Shown one piece after another: positions 10,632-22,884 of a stretch of 64,000 bases of DNA (positions are counted from its first letter, which is position 1; every line of letters starts with the position of its first letter). The stretch comes from Amborella trichopoda. Taxonomy: Eukaryota > Streptophyta > Magnoliopsida > Amborellales > Amborellaceae. The stretch spans positions 2,349,629 to 2,413,628 of the forward strand of contig NW_006500010.1 of assembly GCF_000471905.2 (NCBI RefSeq), written 5' to 3'. The position numbers and the translations under genes were made by a program. Below the pieces are notes generated by a model. It had not been told where the DNA came from. It did no database searches and was given only the letters and a program-made list of their open reading frames with translations.

Positions 10632-11072
10632 GGGTGTGGTTTGTATAGGGCCGAGGCTCTAAACAATCAAAGTGAAGTGCACATTCAAATAGTGTCCAAA
10701 TAGTATCGAGAAATGTGGTTTCAGTACTAGAAATCTTTGTGATAGCCTTAAAATATATTTTCATTTTTAATTATAAAATTTAAAGCCAAAAAAGTAGTAC
10801 AGATCGAGCAGATCTGTGAAAACTTGAAAATCTTGAAAATTGACTGTCCAAAAAGCGGTAGATGGACTATTTCCAAAACTTGAAATCCATTTTTTTCTCA
10901 TGTCTTGATGTCGAATCTTGATGGCGAGATGATCAATTTGAGGATATTTGGACATCAAAACAGATATTTGGGCATCAAAACAACCTCTTCCAGTGAAATT
11001 TTTGCGGTGGGAAATGTTTAAGGTGGGCTCTAATTTGATTGTTTAGGGCGTCGCTCTATATAAACTTTTTCC
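10632..11072 (+). mobile_element. MITE family 1 copy with 9-bp target duplication
   Basis: Starts GGGTGTGGTTTGTATAGGGC and ends CTATATAAACTTTTTCC. A perfect 9-bp repeat, aaaaaagaa, lies at 10623-10631 and 11073-11081. Two short internal tandem duplications (AAATAGTGTCCAAATAGTAT; GATATTTGGACATCAAAACA) are specific to this copy. Confidence 0.8.
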
Positions 11073-11079
11073 AAAAAAG

Positions 11080-11690
11080 AATACTAAAAAAAAATCAGTA
11101 TCAGTCATGATAAAAACAAAGATACTCATTAGAGAATTTCTCGACAGAAAAAAACTAATGAAATTAAAAGGATTTCAATTTCCGTACCGAAGCAAAACCA
11201 ACAAACGAACATCGTACACTACATCCAGCAGGAACTTGAATATTACAAATTTGGGAAAGAGTTACAGGGGAAAAAGATTAGGGTGAGGCTTAGGAACAGT
11301 TGCACCCATCAAAAAGCTCATCAACAGTTTTTCAAATTCGCAAGTTTTAATGTTTGTTGCCAAAAGAATACAAAAGGAACAAGCCCAAATCTTTCAAAAT
11401 CCATAACCAATACCCCATTTTCAATACTAAAGCTGAACTGAAATACCAACACAATATATACGAGGCATATAAAAATTCTCCTCTGGAATTGGTACTCCAT
11501 TAATATGGAATATTTTTTCAAACAATCCTTCAATTACTAGGAAAGCAGAGAGAGAGAGAGAAAAAAAATCTCATTTATACAGAGCACAAGCATGTTGAAA
11601 TGAATGTAAGCCAACGGTCTGAATTCAAATTAAAGCACGTCAAGAGAACAGCAGGAAAATATTGAAGTGCATTGGTGATAAATTTTTGAG
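11080..11690. other. AT-rich stretch downstream of the telo-box leader
   Basis: If the telo-box segment at 11.7-11.85 kb is a minus-strand leader, this would be its first intron; it starts with GTGAGT. A (GA)n run lies at about 11549-11562. No coding signal. Confidence 0.4.
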
Positions 11691-11698
11691 CTACTCAC

Positions 11699-11850
11699 CT
11701 TATTGAAACTCAATGAAAGAAAAACCACCACGCCAGAGAGGAGAACCAAGATTTCTAGGGTTCTTGCTTCAGGGTTTCTAGGGTTTACTCTGGCCTGTGG
11801 ACACTTAAGCTCCGTAGCGGATGATTTAAAAGTGGTCCTTACATGTTTCA
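11699..11850 (-). promoter_or_regulatory. Telo-box-rich leader with splice donor (candidate gene start)
   Basis: Read on the minus strand, this segment contains AAACCCTAGAAACCCT and ACCCTAGAAA, telo-box type motifs (TAGGGTTT at 11779-11786 on +). They are typical of leaders of plant ribosomal and translation genes. It ends AATAAG followed by GTGAGT, a strong 5' splice site at 11698. The segment has no long ORF, so it would be a non-coding first exon. Downstream coding exons are not recognised. Confidence 0.35.
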
Positions 11851-11889
11851 GAAATATCCATAATATCCTCAGTTCATGTGAGCAATGAT

Positions 11890-12675
11890 CAAGATTTCAA
11901 ACTCCCAAGGAGCATACTGTTTATTTACTCGATAGGGTAAATTTCAGAATAGTACGTTTTTAGACCCAAAAATTTGAGGACTTATCCTATTTAACATAGC
12001 ACCAAACTTTGGAAAAAATCAAACGAATGAAAAAACAATAGCCTCAAATTTAAATAACCTTTCTTGAAAAAATAATCATATGATAATTCTTAAGTTGATC
12101 TACAGATGCAGAGGTTTTCAACCAAAAGGAGGCCCTTGCAACATGTGCTAACAAGCTCTCACATATTACTCAATGAGAGTGTCGTATAAACACTCCAATA
12201 AGGACATGTCATTTCATGCCTACTTGAGGCTTTTAGCCTTTGGTCGTGCATAAATTTACTCTAAGCTCGCATCCGCATTTTATATACAATATATAAAAGG
12301 TGCGGTCTGTATAAATATGCAATCTAACTTGTAAAAGTAAAGTGACAATGTTCTACATTATCTATTTTAGTAAGATAGTATCAATTTGATATGTCTTTCA
12401 AGACAGTATTAAAAATGTGGTATATTTTTTTTAAAAATATGTCATCTATATGGTTCAAATAAAATGATGATATACTTGTATTTCTACAAATAAAATTACA
12501 TCCTTATATAAACATTGTCCATATAAAAATCCTAATTTACAAAGATGAAAGATTCGTTGCTCTCATAAACATATAACCCAAGTGCAAAGACCGAAAAAAA
12601 GGTCATAAGAGTGTTAATTGTTGAGCCAAATCTATGCATAGTACGGTGTTATGGGCAATGGTGTCATTGTCTAAT
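11890..12675. other. AT-rich spacer
   Basis: No coding or RNA gene seen. A segment starting GTGCGGTCTGTATAAATATG at about 12301 resembles the first 20 bases of family 1, but the rest does not follow. Confidence 0.4.
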
Positions 12676-12775
12676 GGAAAAATGTATAATAAATTATTTA
12701 TTTTTGGTACAAAGAGGTCTCAATTAATAATTAGATGTGAAATCCGGTGGTTGGGGATATGTGTCACTTAAAGAG
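12676..12775 (+). mobile_element. MITE family 2, left-end fragment
   Basis: Shares TTTTTGGTACAAAGAGGTC and GATGTGAAATCCGGTGGTTG with the family 2 copy at 40316-40548. The right end is missing. Confidence 0.5.
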
Positions 12776-13920
12776 TGCCCGTGTTTGCGTGTTGCATGAC
12801 TCAATTGCTTGGATAAAAAAGCCGGTAACCAGATGCACACAATTAAATAGAAAATCTTTTATTGCTGAAAATAAAGCAAATGCAAAGTGGGGATGTTCGC
12901 TTCTGATTCCGGTAGAACCGACCCTCTTAAAACTCCGATTTATAGAATACTTGAGATGCCCCTACTCTTTAGGATGAGCGACGGTATCGAACCTGACGAG
13001 GGCAACCCTCAAGCCGGCTGAAGAATGTCACTTCCCAAAGCAACCATGATATACTCAGGACTTGCCTAACCCTCACACACTCTGTGGCTAGGGAATAGAA
13101 GTAAAAAGTTATGAAGTTTGTGGTGTTTGGAAGTTTTAAGCTTTTTAGGGGAATTTTTTTTTTTTGGATTTTGGGCTTCATAAGGATGAAGACTAAGAAT
13201 AAGAGGTTCTTAACAAGTTTTGGGTTCTGTTGGCACTTGAAGGGTATTTTGAAGTTTTTAAAAAGATGTGAGGATAATTTGGGTTGTATGATAGAGGTTT
13301 AGGGGTAATTTGAGAAATTGGGTATATTTACTCTCTCTTAAGTTGGCTCTTAATCTTAACCCTTAATATAGAGGATTAATACAACTTTTATAGACATGAA
13401 AAAATATGGGTGGAATATTAAAATTGGGGGGGTGGAAAATGAAAAAATATGAAAGAAAGGTGGACAATTAAAATTAAAACGGGGCTAGGGATGAAAATGG
13501 AAAAAAATGATGCCCAAACCTTAGAATTTTCAATGACGTACTGTTGAGGGAGCTTCTTTCTTCATTCACTGAAACCCATCAAATCGGATTGTTTTTTTTA
13601 TCATTTTAGCTCAAATTTCTTCCACAAAATTGTAGAGCAATCAATCATGATCATTTTGCAATGATTTTGAATAAAATATGTCGATTCGTCAAGTGTCCCT
13701 AATTTTGAGTTTCGATTTTCCATTTTCAATAAAAATTGCAAGCCCATTTCTACACCTCGTCATTGTGCTCAAATATGGCTGCTATTTGATGATCCAGTAG
13801 ATTCTTATTGAAGAAACCAAGATTGATGTTTAATGAAAATTTTAGCTCAAGATGATGCCGGATTGGAGAGATAATGACTCTTTTATTTTAAAATATTTTT
13901 GATAATTGGTCTTATAAGTT
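12776..13920. other. Unassigned spacer
   Basis: A slightly GC-richer block lies at 12900-13090. Short ORFs on both strands show no domain. I see no supported gene. Confidence 0.4.
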
Positions 13921-14036
13921 TGAGTTTTGTTGGGCTATACTATTCGGTAGTGTAACACCTTAGGGTCCTCAACATTTTTGGATACTTAGATACCCTTATT
14001 CAATAGTGTAGTAACTTTTTGTCGTATTTTATATAA

Positions 14037-15110
14037 GGGTTTTGTTAAGCTACACCACGTTTAGTGTAAAGCCTTATCCTGCACAAAAAAAGTTGACCAA
14101 AATTATACAAAACATCAAATAATTTATATATTTGTGAGGGCATTTTAGTCATTTATATTCATTAAGATTTTAAGTTGAAAACTTTCCCCCAAATCTCTCT
14201 CCAAGAGAGTCGTGGTTCCCAATTTGCCATTCGCTCTGCATCTTTGAGATGAGAGATGTAGAGAATTGGAGTGTCCATCCCATATGGAGTGTGTATGCCC
14301 CGCAAGCATTGTCCACGACCTTTGCCCACACCCCATTTGTAATGGGCCTGCAATACTAGACTAGAGGGCTGAAAGCCATATCTCTATATCTCTCTCTAGA
14401 TAATCTATTTGTTTCTCTCTAAAGAGAATGATTTTTCCCTATACACCATTGTTTTATCAATGTTTGGATTCAATTGAGTAAAATTGGTGGATTATTTGTA
14501 CAATTATTTTGAATTGTGATTTGTTTTTGCTCAAGGTTTCATTGGGGGCTATTTTTCCCACCTTTTCTGAATGTGTAAAAAGTCTTATGGAGAGATTGGA
14601 GTTCACTTGTTTGCCTGATTTTTTGAGCTTTGTGAGATGCAATGGAGAGGATGGCAGTTGGAATGGGAAGGGATTCTTGAGAGTGAGGAAATGGTCCACT
14701 CTGTGGATAGCAAATGGCATTCAACGATCTTAGACAGGAAATGACATTCAACCATTCTTGAGAAAGAGAGAGAGAGAGAGAGAGATTGGTCCTGTCTGTG
14801 GACAGAAAATCGTATTAAGTGAAAGCCCACGATCGAGAGAGAGAGGGTTGATAAAGTCATGGTTTTGGTAGAGGCAATCTTTAAAGAGAGGGTTCTTGAG
14901 AGTGTGAGAGATAGAGGTTCTATGACTAGGAGAGGAAAGAGAGAGGGAGGTGGCAGCGGAGAGATCCGGCGAAAATTTCTGGCATTAAAAATAAAGATGA
15001 AAGCATCCCATATTAGTTAACAACTTTTATTTAGCCTGATAGGTTGTTTTGTCCATAAGTGTTGTGCAGGATAAGGCTTTCCGCCAAACGTGGTGTAACC
15101 TAACAAAACG
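14037..15110. mobile_element. Inner TIR element, about 1.07 kb, related ends
   Basis: The left end GGGTTTTGTTAAGCTACACC continues to AAAGCCTTATCCTGCACA. The right end on the minus strand is GTTTTGTTAGGTTACACCAC continuing to AAAGCCTTATCCTGCACAA. The ends are thus about 45-bp inverted repeats related to those of the outer element. The interior has GA-rich runs and overlapping short ORFs on both strands (14457-14860) with no domain. It may be a nested relative or an internal rearrangement of the outer element. Confidence 0.6.
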
Positions 15111-15114
15111 TTTT

Positions 15115-16264
15115 GAGCCCGTTTGGATACCTGAAAACATATTGTCTGTGAAATATATTACTGACCTAATACATTACCTGTAAATGGATTGTTACTGTTT
15201 GGGTAGTATTTAAATGCAACTTGGGAAATACATAGTTATTGTTTGGTTATGTCTAGAAAAAATATAAAAAATGCATTACCAATATTTTACCAGCATGTAC
15301 CTATAAAATATTATTTCTTTCTTTTTTTGTCACAGAATTTCACTAAAATGTAGAATTATCATTTATTTCTTTTTTGTTACAAAATTCTATTAAAATATGG
15401 AATTAAAATCATCATCACACTATTCCATAAAGATTTCTAATAATAACATCATCATCATCATTCCAAAAAGATTTTTTAATAATAACTTGTACCATTTTAC
15501 AGTCATCATGATACCATTTCCTACTTATTTTACGTGTGTTTGGCACTTACATGGAATCACATGTCTTCTAACATAACATTGATTTCAACATGATAAGTCA
15601 TTGGAGCAATATGATTGGAATAACATGATTTTATTATGATAAGCCTTATTTTTATTTATTTTTTATAAAAGTCTTTCAAATGTCTCTCTATGTAATTTCA
15701 AATAAACAATAAATTTATGACACTAAATTCAAAATCTCTATGCTACGAGTTAAAAAATAGGAAGAAGTTTGACTAGTAAACTAGAAAGTTTGGTAATTGA
15801 AGTATAAAATTTTGAGGTATTGGATGGCTACTAATGAGGTATGTTATTTCAATTGAGATTTTAGTAATCTCTTATGAGGATCATGTTGTCTGAAATTTTT
15901 TATTATGATTGTGTTGTGTGAAATTTTTTATCATGATTGTGTTATGTAATTTATCATTGATTACCGATTTTTATTTTTATTAATTTTGTTTTTATACTAC
16001 AGTTGATGCTTTCAGATGAAGGGACGAACTTAAAAAGAGATGGATCACTTATACTAGTTATTATGGAGAGAGAGCGCTTACCAGAGAAGAGTTTTTAATC
16101 GGATCACTTATACTAGTTATTAAGAGAAGATTTTTTTAATCGGATCACTTATACTAGTTATTATAGAGAGAACGCTTACCTGAGAAGATTTTTTTTAATC
16201 AGAGATAGGGTAGAAAAAATGCACGAATATTTCCTAAAATTACCTATCTCTACCCAAACGACCC
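15115..16264. mobile_element. hAT-like non-autonomous element
   Basis: Left end GAGCCCGTTTGGATACC; right end on the minus strand GGGTCGTTTGGGTAGAG. GGGYCGTTTGG-type termini are common in plant hAT-type MITEs. No clear 8-bp target duplication was found, so the exact ends are uncertain. A three-copy internal repeat lies at 16042-16199. Confidence 0.5.
16042..16199. repeat. Three-copy tandem repeat
   Basis: GGATCACTTATACTAGTTAT occurs at 16042, 16101 and 16142. Each copy is followed by variants of a purine-rich stretch and TTTTTAATC. The middle copy is shorter. Confidence 0.8.
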
Positions 16265-16567
16265 TTTTCTAATTAGTCAATGGTAAAATAGAAATGTATA
16301 GCAAAAACAAAAGCATTTTTTAACAATAGTAGACAATGACATCATCCACATACTATGTGACATCACCCTCAAGATGCATTAATTGTTTTTAACTACAGGT
16401 AGAATGCCATTATTTTCTTATATAAATATCAATTCTACCTTTCTAAATGACCAAAAATGCCCATACTTTTGTATTATGATTCAACGATATCTAAGTGTCT
16501 AAAATTATCGAGGACTTTAAAGGTACACACCATCGAGTGGTGTAGCTTAACAAAACCCCATAAGTTA

Positions 16568-17075
16568 AAGTAACTTCTCATTAATATTCGTCCTTTAGTT
16601 GAATTTAATCAATGCACTGTTATATATGGATACGTTCTTTTCTGTATTAGGAAGCTCCTTGCAAAAATTTGGCTCGAAATGCTATACGGATTGCGAGATA
16701 TTGTTGTGAAAGTGAGCAGAACTCATGGGGACTGATATACATCCCTTGTTGCGAACTTCCAACTTTTTGATTTGCTTAGACCTCGATCCAAGTCGAAGAA
16801 CCCATCAATCTGTACATGGATGAAAACCCATATATCAAGGAGCAACCTACAGAAATTTGGGCTCATTTGATAATAAAAAATTGGAGACATGAACCCCGAA
16901 ATTTTGCGGAAAAAAATTCATTGCTTGCTGTAAGAGGGACCTACTGAAAATCTCTCTCTTTCTCAATATGGCAATAACAAGTGAGAGTCTCTCATTTTTG
17001 AGAAACGCGGTCTACCACACCCCACCCTCCCCACAGCACCTCCCTCCTCACTTAAGTATTCCTAGTTGGCACACT
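16568..17075. other. Unassigned spacer
   Basis: Moderate GC around 16640-17040, with short interrupted ORFs only. No gene recognised. Confidence 0.4.
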
Positions 17076-17084
17076 AGTAATTAA

Positions 17085-17287
17085 GCATTGTTTACTATAA
17101 GACGGAGATCACATTTACAACCATTGGATATTAATCCAATAATTGGAATTGTGTCATAATATTCAAAAATTTTATTTTAGATTTTGTGCCTAAATAATGA
17201 CACATCTTCAATTTTTTAAATCTAATAGTCAATGATGATTGCAACATTCTTGTGTAAAAAATAAATGGTCTTATTGTAGACATTTCT
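17085..17287 (+). mobile_element. MITE family 2 copy
   Basis: A 203-bp element. The left terminus TTTACTATAAGAC and the right terminus, read inverted as GTCTACAATAAGACCATTTA, are diverged forms of the family 2 end GTATACAATGAGACC. Flanked by agtaattaa (17076-17084) and aataattaa (17288-17296), 8 of 9 identical. Confidence 0.7.
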
Positions 17288-17296
17288 AATAATTAA

Positions 17297-18240
17297 TACG
17301 GTATTTAGAAAAAAAAATTGACATTTAGCACCAAAATTTCTAATTATCAAATGACCCCTATAGGTCACACAACTGTAATAAGAAAGCATTGATAAATGCA
17401 ACAACTCCTTGAAACTCTTGCTTTTTCATTTAAATAAGCCAAATCTTCAGCAAAATGAGAGTCTTACTCATCTAAAGGGGATTGAAGTCTAAAATATCTA
17501 GAGAGGAAACTACAGTAAGATAAAGGTCAAGGTAGAACTTCAAATTTAGTGCCTTATTCTTCATTTTAGCAACAACTATATATGAGAGAGGTAATAAGGT
17601 ATGCTAAATACACGAAAATACTCGCTTCAAATGGACTAATGAAAAGGCCACACGTAGAGAAATTCAAATGGGTTGAGTTTAGCCGACCAGAACCTAACTC
17701 GACGGTCTAAAGGGTCAACCTAGACCCAGTTAGGTCCATGTTGGTCAGACCCAGACTTGAACAACTCAACATAGCAGCCACGCCTTCCTATCTATCTCAA
17801 GTTTTCCCTAATCATTAGCTTCTTCTCATATAACTTGTTCACATTCTCCAGTGAGTAATTTACCAATCCAAGCCCCCATAAATTTACTTGAAGATTCATA
17901 ACTGAAATCACAAGTGTAGGAAACCAATAATAAATTAGTCCTCACATGATGTTTTTATTTCAAAACGACTCCTTAATCGATGCTTGTAGTCCATCAGCCC
18001 AAGGGCGACTCTGAAGTCTCAGTAGTTCAAATTTAGCTTCGGCATGGCTTTTGTGAAGGTGTTCAACACTCCCTAATTCAAATACTCTTTTTGAAAGAAA
18101 GATCTATTGGGGAAATATAATTATTTTATTTTATTATTTTAATAATAATCATTTTTTATAATTTTGGCAACAAGATCACTCACAGATGGTCTTATTACAA
18201 ACAATAGAAATTCCAAAAATAAATAACACATCAATAAAAT
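17297..18240. other. Spacer with a GGTC-rich tract
   Basis: Contains a tract rich in GGTC/GACC words at about 17690-17765 (GGGTCAACCTAGACCCAGTT). Otherwise no gene or RNA signal. Confidence 0.4.
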
Positions 18241-18249
18241 AAATCTCAA

Positions 18250-19936
18250 CTACTTGATGCCATTCTACAACCTAATAATGTGCTTGAGAATACAAATAAA
18301 ATATCTAATAAATAAAAGAAAAGATGCCGGAGATTACCTCAACCGGGCATTTTACGCCCCACATCGAGTCACCACATCCAATGGCGTGGGATCAGCGGTC
18401 TAGCTTCAATCTCGAACCGAGAAAGCTAATTTCGGCCAAATTAGGTAACGGCCATTAAATCTCTATAAAACCCTAACCCCCAAAAAAATAACTCTAGGCA
18501 TCCATATGATTTCTTACCCTAGTTTCTTCTTAGGTCAAGAGAGGAGAGAGAAGGTTAGAGAGAGAAACCCTGGACATAATTTAGGTCTAGGGTTTTTTTA
18601 GGGTATCACATAGTTTGTCTCTTTTTTGAGATTGAATATGGACCGTTGATCAATGTGACTTGTGGGGTGAGAGATTTGAGCCATCCATTTTATAGATGGG
18701 CCATCAACATTAAGGAAGGTGTATGAACCATTATCCCCCTTTCCTTTAACCATTTTCCCATCTATATGTTTAAATAAATTAAATTCATTAAAGATATAAT
18801 GCAGACCATAAATTGCATATTCCATCTAATATTTTCTATAAGAATATTTCAATAATATCAAGTAAAGATATTCCTTCAATAATCAAGATAAGATCTGGTC
18901 AATATTCCTAATCAATATTTGACCATATGCTACAAGATATAGTTATCATATTTAATAAACTTGAAGACAAAGCAACAAGAGAAGGTATCCAAGGGTGGGG
19001 CGTGCCATCCATGTATGGTATGTGGGGCCCCACTTAATACCCACATGGTGGGCCCATGTGCACTATGGGCCTCATATACTTTTTTTAATAAATATTTTTA
19101 AAATTAAAGAAAATGAATTTTAAAACATTATAACTTCGTAAAGCAATAACTTTATTTTTATAAGTCCAAAAATAAGAAATAAAATATCAAATGACTTATA
19201 AAAATTCAAATAATAAATCTAAAATAACTTAATAATAAAATGAACACAATTAAATTAATATGTGGGAAGTGGATCCATATAGTTCAGGAATTCTATCAAC
19301 AATCACGGGGGTACTCCACCTTCAACTGTGGACTACAGACCACACTTACTTTATCAAACTGACCCAGTGTTTCCCATGATCCACAGTCCAAGCAGGGGGT
19401 CATTAGCGGGTCACCAAACTCTGGCCGATAAACCAAGGGATCGCAATCCCAGTTTGTGGATTATAAGTCCTCCCCTAGAGACGATTCAAGGTCAGTACAA
19501 CCTGATGCGACCACCGCTCTATGGCGCATAAGGGTATCTCTTGTACACGCATACGCTTCACCCAAAGGTAGATATTTGGCTTTTGCGAACGATCTTTCAA
19601 TATGCATGCCATATGATGGAACATGAATGAGGTTTTGGATCCCGTCTCAGTAGGCCTACCATCACACATAAGGGTCTCTTTGGCTCTCTCATCTAGGCAT
19701 AAGCTCCGACCTCATTAAGGGCTAACCCAAAACCCTCATCGATTAATTCTTTATGGCCAAGTACTTTAGTTTTCCAACCGTCTGGCCTAGATTGTTAAGC
19801 ACAGTCCGGTATAAGCAAACATCATTTGCTTAGCATGGTTATTGAGGAACCACACTCCCATTGAGTTTATGTTTCAATATAATGAAAGTATTTCAATACA
19901 CACTCATAGGGCCTTTAAAGGCCGCATAAACCCAAC
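18250..19936 (-). repeat. Probable 3' LTR of the decayed copia element
   Basis: On the minus strand, directly after the pol remnant, the sequence begins TGTTGGGTTTATGCGGCC at 19936. It continues about 1.6 kb without coding potential, through a CCCTAGACC block and a pyrimidine-rich CTCTCTCTAACC block near 18.55 kb. A TG start after pol, the length and the composition suit a copia LTR. No second LTR is available for comparison (it would lie beyond gap 2), so the inner boundary at about 18250 is a guess. Confidence 0.4.
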
Positions 19937-21300
19937 ACTTTTAACTTGATATCTTCTTATAAAACTATCTCACAAATAAGGTGTCGGTATTTGACATGCT
20001 TCATCCATGGCTGAAAAACATGTTTGGATGTGAATTTAGTTGCGCTTTCATTGTCATAGTGGATCGACACCACAAAGTCAACCTTTTGATAAATGTTGCC
20101 GCTAAGCGCCTCAGCCATACAAACTCTTGTGCAGCCATGCTTGCAACCACTCACTTTATCTCAGTGCTAGAGAGCAGTACAAAACTATAGCCGAACCCGT
20201 ATTGAAATAGTATAACAAAACTACAAAGTAGAACTTCTGCCATTAATTCTGCTTGCCGAATTGCATCCAATAATTGAAAATCTCCGTTTTCTTGTAAATT
20301 AAACTATACTCGAAAGCGCCTTTAAGAATACATTCCATTGTAGCAAAATAAGGAACTTGAGAACTCTGTTTAAAATGAGAGGAAACCCTAAAGAATGAGC
20401 AATAGTTTAAGTATATCAACCTACCCATAAGTTGCTTAAATTTTTTCTCAAGCTTCTAGAACTTCCTGCATCCTTTCTTAACTATGATGAGGTTCATGGT
20501 TGTAGCCACTGGCTTGCTCTCCCCACTCCAGGATAATCTAACAAAATTTTGCAATACTTATTTTGAAAAAAATATACCTTTTGCCTTCTCAATTGAAAGC
20601 CTAAGAATATAACTAACCACCCCCAAGTTTATCATCTCAACCAAATTTATAATATAATAATTAATCCACATTATCGATAACAAATGCATCATCCACATGT
20701 CGCAATGGGGAAAAGGACTCGCCGGGGTGGTAACACACCCCATGCCTCAGTTGCACGTTGTGACTTCCATTCCTATTGACAATTTCAAAAAACGCTAACT
20801 AATTAAAAAACGGGTAGGGCATGTTATCCCATTGAATTATCCAAAAAAAAAAAAATCCGCATATCTCAATACAATCAAATGCATCTTTGTTTCATACACA
20901 TGCCAAAGTTGGAATTAGAATCATGTAATTCCAGCAAATTAGATACTCAAAAATTCATTCTTTAGTTGATGCACATGATGAGGAAAATCCCTAGACACGA
21001 ACTCCCTTGGATGGTCCCTATACACCTGCTAATCTACTTCACAGTAGAAGAGCACATTCTTTAAATTGAGTTTCTATAATTTCCAACCTTTAGTAGTGGC
21101 CAAGGTGAATATGGTTCAGACCTTGTCATCATTGCAACCATATTAAATGCCTCATCATAATCCAACCCGTACTATTATTGCCTGAAACCATGGGAAACAA
21201 ATCGATCTTTGTATCGTTAAATTATACCTTTGGGCTTATTCTTCAACTTGGAGACTCACCTCCATGTCCAGTATCATGTTACCCAGCCTGGGAACCAACT
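19937..21300 (-). pseudogene. Decayed copia pol (reverse transcriptase and RNase H)
   Basis: Read on the minus strand in several frames. From about 21260 to 21060: KLKNKPKG, RYKDRFVSHGF, YGLDYDEAFNMVAMMT, matching the copia RT start (RYKARLVAKGF..YGIDY..TF.PV). Near 20743-20558: NLGVVSYILRLSIEKAKGIF, matching the segment after the YVDD motif. At 20154-19957: MAEALSG and IHYDNESATKFTSKHVF, the RNase H block with the second acidic residue (D in YDNESA). Numerous stops and frameshifts make it non-functional. The 5' part would lie beyond gap 2. Confidence 0.75.
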
Positions 21301-21334
21301 CTTAACAGGGGGTTCAATTCTACAGCTCTCCTTT

Positions 21335-22271
21335 AGGGTGGCAATAGGTTCAGGTCCGGCTGGACCCAAAAAAAAACGNTTATGGGACATAGGGGTACCT
21401 GGACATGATTGAACCCAAATAAAAANNNNNNNNNNNNNNNNNNNNNNNNNNNNNNNNNNNNNNNNNNNNNNNNNNNNNNNNNNNNNNNNNNNNNNNNNNN
21501 NNNNNNNNNNNNNNNNNNNNNNNNNNNNNNNNNNNNNNNNNNNNNNNNNNNNNNNNNNNNNNNNNNNNNNNNNNNNNNNNNNNNNNNNNNNNNNNNNNNN
21601 NNNNNNNNNNNNNNNNNNNNNNNNNNNNNNNNNNNNNNNNNNNNNNNNNNNNNNNNNNNNNNNNNNNNNNNNNNNNNNNNNNNNNNNNNNNNNNNNNNNN
21701 NNNNNNNNNNNNNNNNNNNNNNNNNNNNNNNNNNNNNNNNNNNNNNNNNNNNNNNNNNNNNNNNNNNNNNNNNNNNNNNNNNNNNNNNNNNNNNNNNNNN
21801 NNNNNNNNNNNNNNNNNNNNNNNNNNNNNNNNNNNNNNNNNNNNNNNNNNNNNNNNNNNNNNNNNNNNNNNNNNNNNNNNNNNNNNNNNNNNNNNNNNNN
21901 NNNNNNNNNNNNNNNNNNNNNNNNNNNNNNNNNNNNNNNNNNNNNNNNNNNNNNNNNNNNNNNNNNNNNNNNNNNNNNNNNNNNNNNNNNNNNNNNNNNN
22001 NNNNNNNNNNNNNNNNNNNNNNNNNNNNNNNNNNNNNNNNNNNNNNNNNNNNNNNNNNNNNNNNNNNNNNNNNNNNNNNNNNNNNNNNNNNNNNNNNNNN
22101 NNNNNNNNNNNNNNNNNNNNNNNNNNNNNNAATATTATATATTAAATATTATTTCAATAATAAAACTATTCAAGTCGGGTCCGGGTCGGATCCACATGCA
22201 CGCAGATACGACCTGCCGGGTCCAATTTTTGGACCCATACCCAGACCCGAGTCAGGTCCATTGCCACACCT
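21335..22271. repeat. AGGGTGGCAAT-terminated GGGTCC-rich element spanning gap 2
   Basis: The left end reads AGGGTGGCAATAGGTTCAGG with GTCCGGCTGGACCC. The right end closes with CAGGTCCATTGCCACACCT, its inverse. Between them are AT-rich palindromic sequence (AATATTATATATTAAATATT) and the gap. The same end motif marks tracts at 8.1 and 46.2 kb. Confidence 0.6.
21426..22130. other. Assembly gap 2 (N run, 705 bases)
   Basis: Unsequenced, inside the inverted-repeat tract at 21335-22271. A single N also occurs at 21379. Confidence 1.
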
Positions 22272-22880
22272 ACTCTCATTGTTTCATCAAAGCAAGAAGG
22301 CTCTTCGTCTTCCATTTGACTAATAAAGAAACAAGCAAACATACTACAATAATTTTTATAAACTTCGTAGTCTCTCAGGTATCTCCCAATTTTTTTGAAA
22401 TTTTGGCAGCAACCTTATTTTTGGAAGTTCTGGTACCAATGGTTGAGAATAGGCCCGAAACAAATTGGAAGAGAGAGAGAAACCCTTTTTTTTACTTCAG
22501 ATTTTTTTTTATACAAAATATGTCATCACTCATACACATAAACATCTATCTTTACCATGTACAACTCATGTATATGCGACACACTACTCACCATACTCTT
22601 CACCCACACTTGGACACACACGAGTGCATCTTTACACACAAGTTGCATACATACAAAGCACCACACAACATCCTTCTCGCTCAAGTATGTACTTCCCGGG
22701 ACTCTCTCCCTCTCATGACTTCTATTGGGCCTTTCTTTATCTCACAGCCCTAACGGCCTCATTCTCTCTTTAGAGATATCTTCTTGTACCTCATGTCAAT
22801 GATGTCACTACATCTTGTGAGGGCCACACCTTGGGTCACCGCCCAACGGAAGGCCCCACACTCCTCCACTCAGTGTGTTT
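22272..22880. other. Unassigned stretch with overlapping ORFs
   Basis: ORFs of 185 and 102 codons overlap at 22196-22773 in different frames. They encode His/Thr-rich, low-complexity peptides with no domain, and the longer one begins inside a repeat tract. I do not call a gene. Confidence 0.4.
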
Positions 22881-22884
22881 AGGG

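Larger units (their letters stand above)
13922..16559. mobile_element. Outer TIR transposon, about 2.6 kb, with nested elements
   Basis: The ends are inverted copies of each other over roughly 90-100 bp. The left begins GAGTTTTGTTGGGCTATACT and runs through GGGTCCTCAACATTTTTGGA. The right end on the minus strand begins GGGGTTTTGTTAAGCTACAC and runs through AAGTCCTCGATAATTTTAGA. Flanking ataagttt (13914-13921) and ataagtta (16560-16567) match at 7 of 8 bases, a Mutator-like duplication. No transposase is visible. The interior is occupied by two further inverted-repeat elements. Confidence 0.65.

Noticed and set aside
18250..18270. Primer-binding site (TGGCATCAAGTAG) next to the putative LTR
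   Set aside because: It would lie on the outer side of a 3' LTR and matches the tRNA-Met site poorly; likely chance.
22196..22773. 185- and 102-codon ORFs
   Set aside because: Start within a repeat tract, low-complexity composition, no recognisable domain.
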